NCBI GenBank assembly: GCA_965197375.1
Contig: CBDAMZ010000003.1
Span: 1-19,021, forward strand
Direction: 5' to 3'
Length of the DNA: 19,021 bases
Source of the DNA: CBDAMZ01 sp965197375
Lineage (GTDB): Bacteria > Acidobacteriota > Vicinamibacteria > Vicinamibacterales > UBA8438
The notes beneath the pieces are model-generated. The model was not told the origin of the DNA and did not search any database. It saw only the letters and a program-made list of their open reading frames with translations. The stretch's first letter is position 1; every line of letters starts with the position of its first letter. Shown in pieces: positions 7,434 to 14,887 of this stretch. The position numbers were made by a program, and so were the translations under genes.

Positions 7434-7448
7434 CCTCGTGTGGCAATG

Positions 7449-7473
7449 CGCCGTCGCCATCGTGGCGACGGCG
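7449..7473. repeat. perfect 11-bp inverted repeat (hairpin)
   Basis: CGCCGTCGCCA (7449-7459) and TGGCGACGGCG (7463-7473) are exact reverse complements around a TCG loop. It lies immediately after the truncated IS3 orfB and about 15 bases before the RNA-like motifs. There is no T-run, so it is not a standard intrinsic terminator. It could be a chance GC-rich palindrome, an IS end structure or part of the leader of the downstream gene. Confidence 0.6.
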
Positions 7474-7490
7474 TGCAAGTGGATATTTCG

Positions 7491-7626
7491 ATGAGCCAGC
7501 ACGGGCACTCCGTGACATGGAAGACCATGAAAACGGCTCATGCGGCAGTGCACCGCGGCTGCCATTTTCGGACCAGTCTGCACGGTCATTCCGTGGCGTG
7601 AAGACCATGGAAACCGATGCAGCTGG
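7491..7626 (+). promoter_or_regulatory. two related foldable leader motifs upstream of the HD-oxygenase gene, candidate structured RNA
   Basis: Two related 36-37-base blocks lie 81 bases apart: CACGGGCACTCCGTGACATG from 7500 and CACGGTCATTCCGTGGCGTG from 7581, both continuing into GAAGACCATG and an A-rich run. Motif 1 can close P1 (ATGAGCC 7491-7497 with GGCTCAT 7535-7541), P2 (CACGG 7500-7504 with CCGTG 7510-7514) and P3 (CATGG 7516-7520 with CCATG 7525-7529), a three-way junction. Motif 2 keeps P2 (7581-7595) and has a different but complementary P1 (CCAGTCTG 7573-7580 with CAGCTGG 7620-7626, one bulged T). Motif 2 does not form the same P3. Between them GGCAG (7544-7548) pairs with CTGCC (7559-7563), followed by ATTTT. 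The block ends 78 bases before ATG 7705. I do not recognise a known riboswitch class. Confidence 0.35.
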
Positions 7627-7704
7627 TTCGGCTTCTGGAATGGTTTGCGGACTAGGCAATACGCGCTGATGCTACTAGCGTGCGTTCCGGCGTACCATGG
7701 TGGG

Positions 7705-8301
7705 ATGAGTGCGCTGGTGGACCCGACGTTGGCAGCCGATCTGGCCCGCGGCACGCCGTCGCAGAAGGTGGACGCGCTGTTCGCCTACATGCGCAGGCGC
7801 GGCCAATCCTGCTACGATGAGTCGGTCACGCAGCTCCAGCACGCGCTGCAGTGCGCGCGCCAGGCCGAGCTGGCCGGGGCCGACCCGGTGCAGGTGGCCG
7901 CTGCCCTGCTGCACGACCTCGGCCACTTCCTGGTCGATGAGCACGACGAGCAGGCCGATTTCCTGAACGAGGACCTGCTCCACGAGGAGGTCGGCGCCAC
8001 CTACCTGCAGCCCTACTTCATCGAGCGGCTCACCGAGCCGGTACGGCTGCACGTGCCTGCCAAGCGCTACCTGTGCACGACCGATAGCGCCTACTACGAC
8101 GCCCTGTCGCGCGCCTCGAAGCGCAGCTTCCAGCTCCAGGGCGGGCCGCTGTCGGCCGCCGAGCAGGCGGAATTCGAGCGCAACCCGCATGCACAGGACG
8201 CGCTGCGGCTCAGGCGATGGGACGATCTGGCCAAGGTGGAGGGCCTGAGCACCCCGGGTCTGGAGCGCTACCGGGAGGCCGTGCAGAGCTGTCTGCGCTG
8301 A
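7705..8301 (+). CDS. HD-domain mixed-valence diiron oxygenase, PhnZ/TmpB-like (phosphonate degradation family)
   Basis: This 198-aa protein has the full metal set of PhnZ-type HD proteins: H46 (QLQHALQ), H70-D71 (LLHDLGHFL), H93 (LLHEEVGA), H116 (VRLHVPAKRYL) and D173 (RRWDDLAKVEG). The spacing from the first His equals that recalled for PhnZ (H34, H58, D59, H80, H104, D161) to within one residue. Y37 and E39 sit about where PhnZ has its iron-capping Tyr/Glu pair. The blocks SFQLQGGPLSAAEQAEF and LRLRRWDDLAKV are characteristic of the phosphonate-degradation HD subfamily. These enzymes cleave the C-P bond of 2-amino- or trimethylaminoalkyl-1-hydroxyphosphonates using O2. The usual partner, a 2-oxoglutarate dioxygenase (PhnY/TmpA), is not in the window. 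The start at ATG 7705 fits family length, but its ribosome site (GGTGGG) is close and weak. A CocE hydrolase follows within 35 bases. Confidence 0.82.
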   Translation: MSALVDPTLAADLARGTPSQKVDALFAYMRRRGQSCYDESVTQLQHALQCARQAELAGADPVQVAAALLHDLGHFLVDEHDEQADFLNEDLLHEEVGATYLQPYFIERLTEPVRLHVPAKRYLCTTDSAYYDALSRASKRSFQLQGGPLSAAEQAEFERNPHAQDALRLRRWDDLAKVEGLSTPGLERYREAVQSCLR

Positions 8302-8333
8302 ATCGGCACCCGCTCCGCAGCGTGATCACCAAC

Positions 8334-10064
8334 ATGCCAACACAGCACGAGCCGCTCGTTGAACCCGGTCGACTCATCATCAACATCCCGGTGCCGATGC
8401 GCGACGGAGTGAATCTCTCTGCCGATATCTGGTTGCCGGACTCGTCTCAGGGCGATGGACCCTGGCCGACGCTGCTGCTGCGCACGATCTACGACAACCA
8501 GGAGCCGCGCTACATCGGCTGGGCACGAAGGTTCACTGCGCAGGGCTACGCGGTGGTCATGGAGGACTGCCGGGGCCGGGGTGATTCCGAAGGCGAGTGG
8601 GAGCCCTATGTATGCGAGTTGCACGACGGCTACGACACCCACGAATGGATCGGCCGGCAACCCTGGTGCGACGGCAATGTCGGCACGTTCGGCCTGTCTT
8701 ATCCCGGCTTCACCCAGACGCTTCCCGCTTCACTTCGTTCGAAGCACCTGAAAGCAGTCGCGCCGATCGCTTCTCAGCAGGACAACTACGGCCACCACCG
8801 GATCAATGGCGTGATCCACCACAGCGTCGCGCTCACGTTCCTCAACATGCTCGGCCATTCGATGCAGAGCGAATCGCTCAAGCACTACGACCAGCAGGAA
8901 TTGTTCAAGCGGCTGCCGATCGACACTGCGATGGAGGCGATCACACCGACGCATCCGTACTACCGGGGCGTCATCGAGCACGAGCAATACGACGACTGGT
9001 GGGACAGCTACAGCTTGCGCAACAAGTATGGTGAGATGGCAGTGCCGGCTCTGTTCATCACCGGCTGGTACGACTCGCTGCTGCACGAGAACTTCAAACT
9101 GTTCAACGGCTGGACTGAGCAGGCGCGAACCGATGATGCCCGCAGGAAAACGAAGTTGATCGTCGGGCCCTGGAGTCACCAGGTCTCTCCGTGGGGCCGA
9201 TTGCCTCTGGGCGATAACGGCGAGTACCAGGACCGTAGCTTTGGCGAGCAGGCTCTGTCGGACGTCGTCGACATGCACACCCACTGGTATGATCAGCGCC
9301 TGAAGGGCGTCGATACCGGAATCGACCAGGACCCTCCCATCAAGCTGTTCGTGATGGGCGAGAACGAGTGGCGATACGAGACCGAATGGCCTCTGGCCCG
9401 CACCGAATGGACCAGGTTCTACCTGCACAGCGCCGGCGATGCGGCCAGCAAAGGCGGATGGATCTCGACGAATCCTGCCGCCGCTGATGAAGCCCCCGAC
9501 CGGTTTACCTACGACCCTGCCGACCCGGTGCCATCGTGGGGCGCCCAATACCAGAGCCTCGATCTGTGCGGTCCACGTGATCGCTCCGATATCGAACGGC
9601 GCGGTGACGTGTTGCTCTTCACTACCGCCGTTCTGAGCGAACCGGTCGAGGTGACAGGACCCATTTCGGCGACGATCTTTGCCAGTTCCGACGCACTCGA
9701 CACTGATTTCACCGCCGCACTCGTCGACGTCGAGCCGGCCACAGACGACTCACCGGAAAAAGCGATCGCCCTCTGCGAGGGAATCGTGCGGGCGAGATTC
9801 AGAAACGGCACCGACAATCCGGAGCTCATGACGCCGGGTGGGATCTACCGGTTCGAGATCGACATGTGGGACACCTCGAACCTGTTCAAGGAAGGGCACA
9901 GGATTCGCGTCGAAATCTCCTCGTCGAACTTCCCACGCTACAACCGCAATCTGAACAGCGGCAACCGCATAGAGACCGACACCGAGATCACCATCGCCAA
10001 CCAGACCATCTACCACGACGCCGACCATCCGACGCACGTTACATTGCCCGTCATACCTGGGTAG
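8334..10064 (+). CDS. CocE/NonD family hydrolase (X-Pro dipeptidyl-peptidase S15 superfamily), copy 1
   Basis: This 576-aa protein has an alpha/beta hydrolase domain followed by a jelly-roll C-terminal domain (X-Pro dipeptidyl-peptidase C-terminal type). VPMRDGVNLSADIWLP opens the hydrolase. The catalytic triad is visible: nucleophile S122 in GTFGLSYPGF, D247 in ITGWYDSLL and H282 in VGPWSHQVSP. LLRTIYDN and EDCRGRGDSEGEW are typical family blocks. The C-terminal half includes VMGENEWRYETEWPL, TDFTAALVDVEP and GHRIRVEISSSNFPRYNRNL, the usual tail. Members hydrolyse esters or amides; the substrate here is unknown. ATG 8334 is chosen; GTG 8322 is possible. It shows no export signal, so it is probably cytoplasmic. 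It is a paralogue of the following gene, and both follow the PhnZ-like gene on the same strand. Confidence 0.88.
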   Translation: MPTQHEPLVEPGRLIINIPVPMRDGVNLSADIWLPDSSQGDGPWPTLLLRTIYDNQEPRYIGWARRFTAQGYAVVMEDCRGRGDSEGEWEPYVCELHDGYDTHEWIGRQPWCDGNVGTFGLSYPGFTQTLPASLRSKHLKAVAPIASQQDNYGHHRINGVIHHSVALTFLNMLGHSMQSESLKHYDQQELFKRLPIDTAMEAITPTHPYYRGVIEHEQYDDWWDSYSLRNKYGEMAVPALFITGWYDSLLHENFKLFNGWTEQARTDDARRKTKLIVGPWSHQVSPWGRLPLGDNGEYQDRSFGEQALSDVVDMHTHWYDQRLKGVDTGIDQDPPIKLFVMGENEWRYETEWPLARTEWTRFYLHSAGDAASKGGWISTNPAAADEAPDRFTYDPADPVPSWGAQYQSLDLCGPRDRSDIERRGDVLLFTTAVLSEPVEVTGPISATIFASSDALDTDFTAALVDVEPATDDSPEKAIALCEGIVRARFRNGTDNPELMTPGGIYRFEIDMWDTSNLFKEGHRIRVEISSSNFPRYNRNLNSGNRIETDTEITIANQTIYHDADHPTHVTLPVIPG

Positions 10065-10172
10065 GCGGGTAGGCAGAGGAGCTTACGGCATGTCGACGTC
10101 ACCAAGACCACCAACATCACACGTTCCGCTCGGTGGTTGCGGCTCCCGCAGCGAGGAGGTGCGCGACGCTTG

Positions 10173-12119
10173 ATGCCGCCTTACGTCCCCTCCCAACCCC
10201 GCCACGGCGTACACGTGGAGCGCGACACCATGATCCCGATGGGCGACGGGGTCCGTCTCGCCACCGACATCTATTTGCCGTGCCACGGCGATGGCAGCCT
10301 GCTTGAGGACGAAGTACCGGCCCTGCTGGTGCGTACGTCATACGACAAGACCGCCCCGGAGTGGGACGACGTCATCCCCTACTATGTGCGCCGCGGCTAC
10401 GCCTTCGTGGTGCAGGATTTGCGGTCACGCTTCCGCTCCGAGGGCGATGGCAGCTACTTCCACACGGCCAATCCGTGGGAGGGAGACGATGGCTACGATA
10501 CCGTCGAATGGCTGGCGGCGCGCGACTGGTGCTCGGGCAAGATCGGCACCCTCGGCTCATCGCATCGCGCGATAACCCAGACCCAGCTTGCGTTGCGCAA
10601 GCCGCCCCACCTCGCCGCGATGTGGGTCGAGGCGGGCCCGACCAACATCTACCGCCATGAGGCCCGCGAAGGCGGAGCGGCGTCTCTGCAGATGTTTGCG
10701 GCCGCGCATCTGCATGCCCTGGACTGCCACGAGGTGGGCGACGATCCGATCAAGGCCCGGGCGATCCTGGATGCCATGCGCAACATGCGCGCGTGGCTGC
10801 AAAAACTCCCGCTCGAGCCGGGTGAGACGGCGTTGAGCGTGGCGCCGAGTCTCGAGCGAACGGCGTTGGACTACTACTACCGCGGCGACTACGACGAGTG
10901 GTGGGACCGCGAGTGCTGCAACCAGGAACCGTATTTCGACGAGCACGCCGATGTGCCGATGACCGTTGCCTGCGGCTGGTATGACAACTTCGTGGGCGCG
11001 ACGTGCAACTACTACATCGAGATGAGCCGCCGCAACGCATCACCAACGCGGCTGATCCTCGGTCCCTGGTGTCACGGCGGTACGCGCACCTCGCACTCCT
11101 GGCACGGTGATGTCGACACCGGCCAGCAGAGCGTGTGGTCCAACGCGGTCTACAACCCCGAACGGCTGAGGTTCTTCGATGAGCACCTCAAGGGGATGGC
11201 GCGTGCCCAGGAGAGCTCGCCGGTCCGCATCTTCGTTATGGGTACCGGAGACGGAACCAAGACCAGGCGCGGTAACCTGAACCACGGTGGATATTGGCGC
11301 AACGAGGCCGAGTGGCCGCTGGCCCGTGCCAGGTTGCAGACCTTGTACCTGCACGAAGACGGATCGCTCGACGAGTCAGCTCCGGATGACGCGAACAGTT
11401 CGCTTACCTACACGTTTGATCCGCGAAATCCGATCCCCACGGTAGGCGGTCCGCTCGTGGGCATGTTCGAGATCATTCCTCCTGAAGACGGCGGGCCAAC
11501 GCGCGACGAGGTGCCACGCCACATGGACCAGTGGACGCTCGCGCGCAACAACCTCCGCGAGGTCATCGAGGGTGGTGGTTTTCACCAGAAGGAGGGACCA
11601 CAGTGGATCGGCGCCCATGAGCCGTATCAGCTGCTGGGAGATCGGTCAGACGTGCTGACGTTCGAGACCGCACCAGTGGCAGACGACACCGAGATTACCG
11701 GTGTCGTGATGGTGAAACTGTGGGTGTCATCGACTGCCGTGGACACCGACTTCACGGTCAAGCTCATCGATGTCTACCCGGCGAGTCAGGAATACCCGGA
11801 GGGTTATCATCTCAATCTTGTCGATACGATCCAACGCGCTCGTTATCGCAATTCGTGGACCAGGCCTGAGCTGATGATCCCGGGCAAGCCGTACCAGCTA
11901 GCGGTCACACTCTGGCCGACGTCGAATGTCTTCAAGAAAGGCCACCGCATTCGGGTAGACGTCTCGAGCTCGAACTTCCCGCGCTTCGACGTGAACCCGA
12001 ATACCGGCGAGCCGGTGGGCAAGCACACGCGGATGGTCACGGCCGACAACACCGTGCACACCAGCGCCGGCCTTCCGTCATGTGTCGTCCTGCCGATCAT
12101 TCCCAGGGGCGCGGAATAG
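10173..12119 (+). CDS. CocE/NonD family hydrolase, copy 2
   Basis: This 648-aa protein has the same two-domain layout as copy 1. RDTMIPMGDGVRLATDIYLP opens the hydrolase. The nucleophile is S130, but in the sequence GTLGSSHRAITQ rather than GLSYPG. D271 (ACGWYDNFVG) and H301 (LGPWCHGGTR) complete the triad. The jelly-roll part has TDFTVKLIDVYPASQEYPEG and GHRIRVDVSSSNFPRFDVNP. About 70 extra residues lie between the two domains (VGMFEIIPPEDGGPTRDEVP through IGAHEPYQLLGDRSD). A likely ribosome site, AGGAGG (10153-10158), lies 14 bases before ATG 10173; TTG 10170 is an alternative. No signal peptide is seen. Copies 1 and 2 probably arose by duplication or were gathered for the same substrate class, but substrate choice cannot be read from sequence. 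Confidence 0.87.
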   Translation: MPPYVPSQPRHGVHVERDTMIPMGDGVRLATDIYLPCHGDGSLLEDEVPALLVRTSYDKTAPEWDDVIPYYVRRGYAFVVQDLRSRFRSEGDGSYFHTANPWEGDDGYDTVEWLAARDWCSGKIGTLGSSHRAITQTQLALRKPPHLAAMWVEAGPTNIYRHEAREGGAASLQMFAAAHLHALDCHEVGDDPIKARAILDAMRNMRAWLQKLPLEPGETALSVAPSLERTALDYYYRGDYDEWWDRECCNQEPYFDEHADVPMTVACGWYDNFVGATCNYYIEMSRRNASPTRLILGPWCHGGTRTSHSWHGDVDTGQQSVWSNAVYNPERLRFFDEHLKGMARAQESSPVRIFVMGTGDGTKTRRGNLNHGGYWRNEAEWPLARARLQTLYLHEDGSLDESAPDDANSSLTYTFDPRNPIPTVGGPLVGMFEIIPPEDGGPTRDEVPRHMDQWTLARNNLREVIEGGGFHQKEGPQWIGAHEPYQLLGDRSDVLTFETAPVADDTEITGVVMVKLWVSSTAVDTDFTVKLIDVYPASQEYPEGYHLNLVDTIQRARYRNSWTRPELMIPGKPYQLAVTLWPTSNVFKKGHRIRVDVSSSNFPRFDVNPNTGEPVGKHTRMVTADNTVHTSAGLPSCVVLPIIPRGAE

Positions 12120-12122
12120 CTA

Positions 12123-12151
12123 CTCTGCCGCGGCCAGTCGTTCCGGCAGAG
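12123..12151. terminator. hairpin directly after the second CocE stop, possible terminator
   Basis: CTCTGCCG (12123-12130) pairs perfectly with CGGCAGAG (12144-12151) across a 13-base loop, starting 3 bases after the TAG of the CocE gene. There is no T-run after it, so it would be a weak or factor-dependent terminator at best. Confidence 0.35.
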
Positions 12152-12208
12152 CGTGCCACTGCTCCCGGAGATACTTCCTAACCCTTTACACCACAGAGAG
12201 AAAAAGAC

Positions 12209-12308
12209 GGGCAATGCGGGATTCGAACCCACGACCTCTGGCTCCTGAGGGCGACGGTCTTTGAGGAGGCTGTCTGCGGGCCGAGGCGCCAGCCGCTGAA
12301 CTGTGCCC
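12209..12308 (-). tRNA. tRNA remnant: 3' half clear, 5' part decayed or interrupted
   Basis: Minus-strand reading gives a textbook T arm: GTGGG (12228-12232), TTCGAAT (12221-12227), CCCGC (12216-12220). It is preceded by variable bases AGGTC and a 3' anticodon strand GCCAG (12238-12242), and followed by acceptor ATTGCCC (12209-12215) and a G, then TCTTTTT, a plausible transcription end. Further 5', GGGCA ending at 12304 could pair with TGCCC of the acceptor, and CTGGC (12288-12292) could pair with GCCAG. The D arm between those is too short, and about 38 extra bases lie between CTGGC and the loop-like CTCAGGA. No functional anticodon can be assigned: CAG would mean Leu, but the long Leu variable arm is missing. 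It is best read as a tRNA pseudogene or an integration scar. Confidence 0.55.
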
Positions 12309-12356
12309 CAAGGCCCCTTGTCAGCTGAGGATAGGATCGTCAGTAGGGATAGGCGC

Positions 12357-12530
12357 TAAGTCAACTACACGTTGCACGGTCTCGGCTTCATCGCTCCCGC
12401 CGTTGGTGGCTGGCTGGCGCAAGAGTCCGGCATGACCGCCAACTACGCTTTCGCTGCCGTGCTCATCTGGCTGTCAGCCCTGACGGCGCTCACGCTGTCG
12501 CGAAAGCGCGCGCGTTACACGCCGTCGTCA
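12357..12530 (+). pseudogene. C-terminal tail of an MFS transporter
   Basis: From just after an in-frame TAA at 12357-12359 the plus strand reads FIAPAVGGWLAQESGMTANY followed by AFAAVLIWLSALTALTLSRK. These are two hydrophobic segments like the last helices and cytoplasmic tail of a major facilitator permease. No start or preceding transmembrane helices exist; upstream is the tRNA remnant. The frame continues without a stop into the cytidylyltransferase gene, so an automated start at TTG 12372 would wrongly prepend about 70 membrane-like residues to that enzyme. The match is by hydrophobic pattern and a few recalled residues, so the family call is moderate. Confidence 0.5.
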
Positions 12531-12581
12531 GCTCGCTTGACGCACCAGGGCGGACGTGCCAGCGTCCATTGGGCCATCGTC

Positions 12582-13340
12582 GTGCGAGCGATCATCATCG
12601 GTGCCGGTCGCGGACAGCGACTCATGCCTACCACCGCGGACGCCCCGAAGTGCTTTGCCGAGGTACAGGGCAAGCGCATCCTCGATTGGGTCCTGGAGGC
12701 CTTGGCCGCGAACGGTATCGACGACGTCTGCTTCGTGGGCGGGTATCAGATTGCCACCGTGAGCGCCGCCTACCCGAGCTTGACGCTGCGTCACAACACC
12801 GAGTGGCAGAGCAACAACATTCTCACCTCACTCATGTATGCCGAGGACCGGATGGATGGGCCGTTCATCTGCAGCTACGCGGATATCCTGTACACGCCGC
12901 GGGTAGTCGCGAAGCTGCTGGCAAGCGAGGCCGACATCTCACTGGTCGTCGACACCGACTGGCTGTCTCGGTACCGACTTCGCACCGAGCATCCGCCGGA
13001 CGACGCCGAGAAGGTGACCGCCCGCAACGGGCGGATCACGCGGGTGCATCGTGGGATCGAACCAACCCAGGCGCACGGTGAGTACATTGGCGTGGCGAAG
13101 TTTTCCGCCGCCGGCGCGGCTGCGCTGCGGCAGCACTATCACCGCGCCCGTGAGCGGTATGCCGGCAGGCCGTTTCGCGAGGCGGCGGTGTTCGAGAAGG
13201 CGTATCTCATCCAACTCTTCCAGGAGATGATCGAGGCGGGCGAGCACCTGGCGCACGTCGACACAGCGGGTGAGTACATGGAGATCGATACGCAGCAGGA
13301 CTTCGAGCTGGCCCAGACTCACTGGCGTGGCGACCCATGA
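12582..13340 (+). CDS. LicC/PntC-like nucleotidyltransferase (phosphocholine or phosphonate cytidylyltransferase-like)
   Basis: GTG 12582 gives a 252-aa protein that starts with the nucleotide-binding signature VRAIIIGAGRGQRLMPTTAD and then APKCF with K23. Other family landmarks are SNNILTSLMYAE, the metal-binding block FICSYADILY with D101, HGEYIGVAKF (about 166-175) and GEYMEIDTQQDFELA near the end with D236. LicC activates phosphocholine with CTP, and PntC activates 2-aminoethylphosphonate. Which substrate is used cannot be told, but both would fit with the PhnZ-like oxygenase upstream. An in-frame extension back to 12372 is rejected because it encodes an MFS tail. The stop overlaps the next ATG (ATGA, 13337-13340), so the enzyme is translated together with the MetE-like protein. 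Confidence 0.75.
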   Translation: MRAIIIGAGRGQRLMPTTADAPKCFAEVQGKRILDWVLEALAANGIDDVCFVGGYQIATVSAAYPSLTLRHNTEWQSNNILTSLMYAEDRMDGPFICSYADILYTPRVVAKLLASEADISLVVDTDWLSRYRLRTEHPPDDAEKVTARNGRITRVHRGIEPTQAHGEYIGVAKFSAAGAAALRQHYHRARERYAGRPFREAAVFEKAYLIQLFQEMIEAGEHLAHVDTAGEYMEIDTQQDFELAQTHWRGDP

Positions 13341-14437
13341 GCATCGACACCGACACCGGCACCGGCAGCCCGAGCAGCGGCCACAGCCGCTTCACGACCT
13401 CAGTGGTCGGATCGATGCCACGGTCCGCGTTCGTGCGCGATCTGCTCGGCGCTGAGGAGCAGCGGGACCCGGGTGAGTACGAGCAGGCGATGGACGCCGC
13501 CGTCGGCTACATCGTGCGCCTGCAGGAGCACGCCGGTCTCGACGTGGTGACTGACGGAGAGTGGCGGCGCCGTTCGTATATCGGCGTGATTGCCGAGTTA
13601 GCTCATGGCTTCGAGCTCGGCACCAACCCTGCCGACGGGCGTCCCTGGACCGTAGTCGTCGACCGCCTGGCGCCCAAGGAGCCAGGTTTCATCGCCAGAG
13701 AGGTCTCGTTCCTGCGCGGCATCACCGACCGTCAAGTCAAAGCCACGCTTCCAGCACCCGCGTTGCTGGGAGAACGGATGTGGGACGCCGAGCTGTCCGC
13801 GCCCGCGTATCCCACGCGCGAGGCATTCGTTCGTGATTGCGTTCCTATTCTCCGCCGCGAGCTGGAGCTGATCCGCGACGCCGGTGCCGACATCGCCCAG
13901 ATCGACGATCCGCATCTGTGCCTGTTCGTGGACCCTGGGGTGCGCGCCGGTTACGACGATGCCGATCGCGCGGCGGACTTCTCGGTCGACATGGTGAACG
14001 AGGTAGTGGATGGCATCGACGGGATCCGCACCGCCGTGCACCTATGCCGGCGAGCGGGTGCACGGGCCCGCGGAGAGGAGGTGTTCAGCGGTGGGTACGG
14101 GCCCATCGTCGGCCAGTTGAACCGGCTGCGTGTGCAGCATCTGACGATGGAGTTCACGGCACCCCAGGCGGGTGACGTGGAGGTGCTGCGCGAGCTGCGC
14201 GAGGACCTGGAGATCGGTCTCGGTTGTGTCAGCGTGACCCCGGGGCAGGTGGACTCCCCTGAGGAGATCGTCGGTCGTGTCGAGCAGGCACTGCGCCACG
14301 TGCCTGCCGAGCGCATCACCCTGAACCCCGACTGCGGCTTTGCACCCGGCTCGGCGGCGGAGGTCAGCATCGACGAGGTCTACACCAAGCTCAAGAACGA
14401 GGTAGCAGCAGCGCAGCTCCTCCGCGGGTCCCCCTGA
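13337..14437 (+). CDS. MetE-like (cobalamin-independent methionine synthase C-terminal family) methyltransferase
   Basis: This 366-aa protein is a single C-terminal-type MetE barrel without the N-terminal half of true MetE. TSVVGSMPRS opens it, VVTDGEWRRRSY (70-81) and DIAQIDDPHL (185-194) follow. The zinc ligand set is intact: H235 and C237 in AVHLCRR, E272 in TMEFTAP, and C333 in NPDCGF. Such short MetE-type proteins are zinc methyltransferases with varied methyl donors and acceptors; some act in methylamine, methylthio or other C1 metabolism rather than in methionine synthesis. Coupling to a phosphocholine/phosphonate-type cytidylyltransferase suggests a methylated-amine or phospho-head-group substrate, but this is inference. 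The first 20 residues (SIDTDTGTGSPSSGHSRF) are low-complexity and may lie outside the fold. A terminator hairpin follows 67 bases after the stop. Confidence 0.82.
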   Translation: MSIDTDTGTGSPSSGHSRFTTSVVGSMPRSAFVRDLLGAEEQRDPGEYEQAMDAAVGYIVRLQEHAGLDVVTDGEWRRRSYIGVIAELAHGFELGTNPADGRPWTVVVDRLAPKEPGFIAREVSFLRGITDRQVKATLPAPALLGERMWDAELSAPAYPTREAFVRDCVPILRRELELIRDAGADIAQIDDPHLCLFVDPGVRAGYDDADRAADFSVDMVNEVVDGIDGIRTAVHLCRRAGARARGEEVFSGGYGPIVGQLNRLRVQHLTMEFTAPQAGDVEVLRELREDLEIGLGCVSVTPGQVDSPEEIVGRVEQALRHVPAERITLNPDCGFAPGSAAEVSIDEVYTKLKNEVAAAQLLRGSP

Positions 14438-14503
14438 CTGCGATCAGTTGGCGTACGGGTCTGCCGCATCACGAATCATGGCAGTCCCTGTCAGAGGAGA
14501 AAT

Positions 14504-14534
14504 GAGCCGCACCTCCGAACGGGAGGTGCGGCTC
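14504..14534 (+). terminator. strong hairpin terminator after the MetE-like gene
   Basis: GAGCCGCACCTCC (14504-14516) and GGAGGTGCGGCTC (14522-14534) form a perfect 13-bp stem with a 5-base loop, then TAATGA. The T-run is poor, but stem strength and position after the operon end make it the likely end of the cytidylyltransferase/MetE transcript. It could also act on transcripts from the minus-strand helicase remnant. Confidence 0.7.
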
Positions 14535-14564
14535 TAATGAGTGCCAAACGGCACTAGACGATAT

Positions 14565-14887
14565 GAGCTGATGCGGCAGCGGGTCCACCCGTGAGATCGA
14601 GAGTCCGAACCAGGGCTCGAACTCGTAGGCGATGCCGAGCGCATACGCAGGCCAAGCCGAAGCAGCCGCCCGTCGCCGTCGTAGGACAGGGCGGAGTCGG
14701 CGATGGTCAGGCTGGCGAGGTCGTCTGCGGTGAGCGTGACGCGCCGGAACCGCTCCGACCGGCGGCCGACCAAGCCCGCGACCCACACGCCCGCTCCGTT
14801 CGCACGCACCGTCTCCACCAGCATCGGTTCGCTGAATTGCGGGCCGCTGAGGATCTGCCCTTCCTGGATGACGAAGGGAGCGCTCAA
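14565..14887 (-). pseudogene. N-terminal fragment of a SNF2/DEAD-type helicase (DISARM DrmD-like)
   Basis: From ATG 14887 the minus strand reads MSAPFVIQEGQILSGPQFSE then VETVRANGAGVWVAGLVG and TLTADDLASLTIADSALSYD with GRLLRLGLR. After a shift near 14640 it continues in another frame with AYALGIAYEFEPWFGLSISR and VDPLPHQL. This is the recognisable N-terminal module of large SNF2-like helicases found in DISARM and related defence loci, which normally goes on directly to the Walker A region (LADDxGAGKT). The sequence stops at about 14565, before that motif, and is replaced by the terminator region. One frameshift and loss of the entire ATPase show it is dead. It matches the functional class of the methyltransferase remnant at 598-1506. 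Confidence 0.65.

Noticed and set aside
7491..7541. Hammerhead ribozyme, suggested by GATGAG and GAAA-like elements in a three-way junction.
   Set aside because: The CUGAUGA core is absent and the GAAA element is not in the required position relative to the stems.
8730..9548. 272-aa minus-strand frame within the first CocE gene.
   Set aside because: The plus strand has the full catalytic triad; the antisense frame is Val/Arg-rich and motif-free.
12240..12300. Selenocysteine tRNA, suggested by TCAAAG and long extra sequence.
   Set aside because: No anticodon stem closes around TCA, and the long variable arm cannot be formed.
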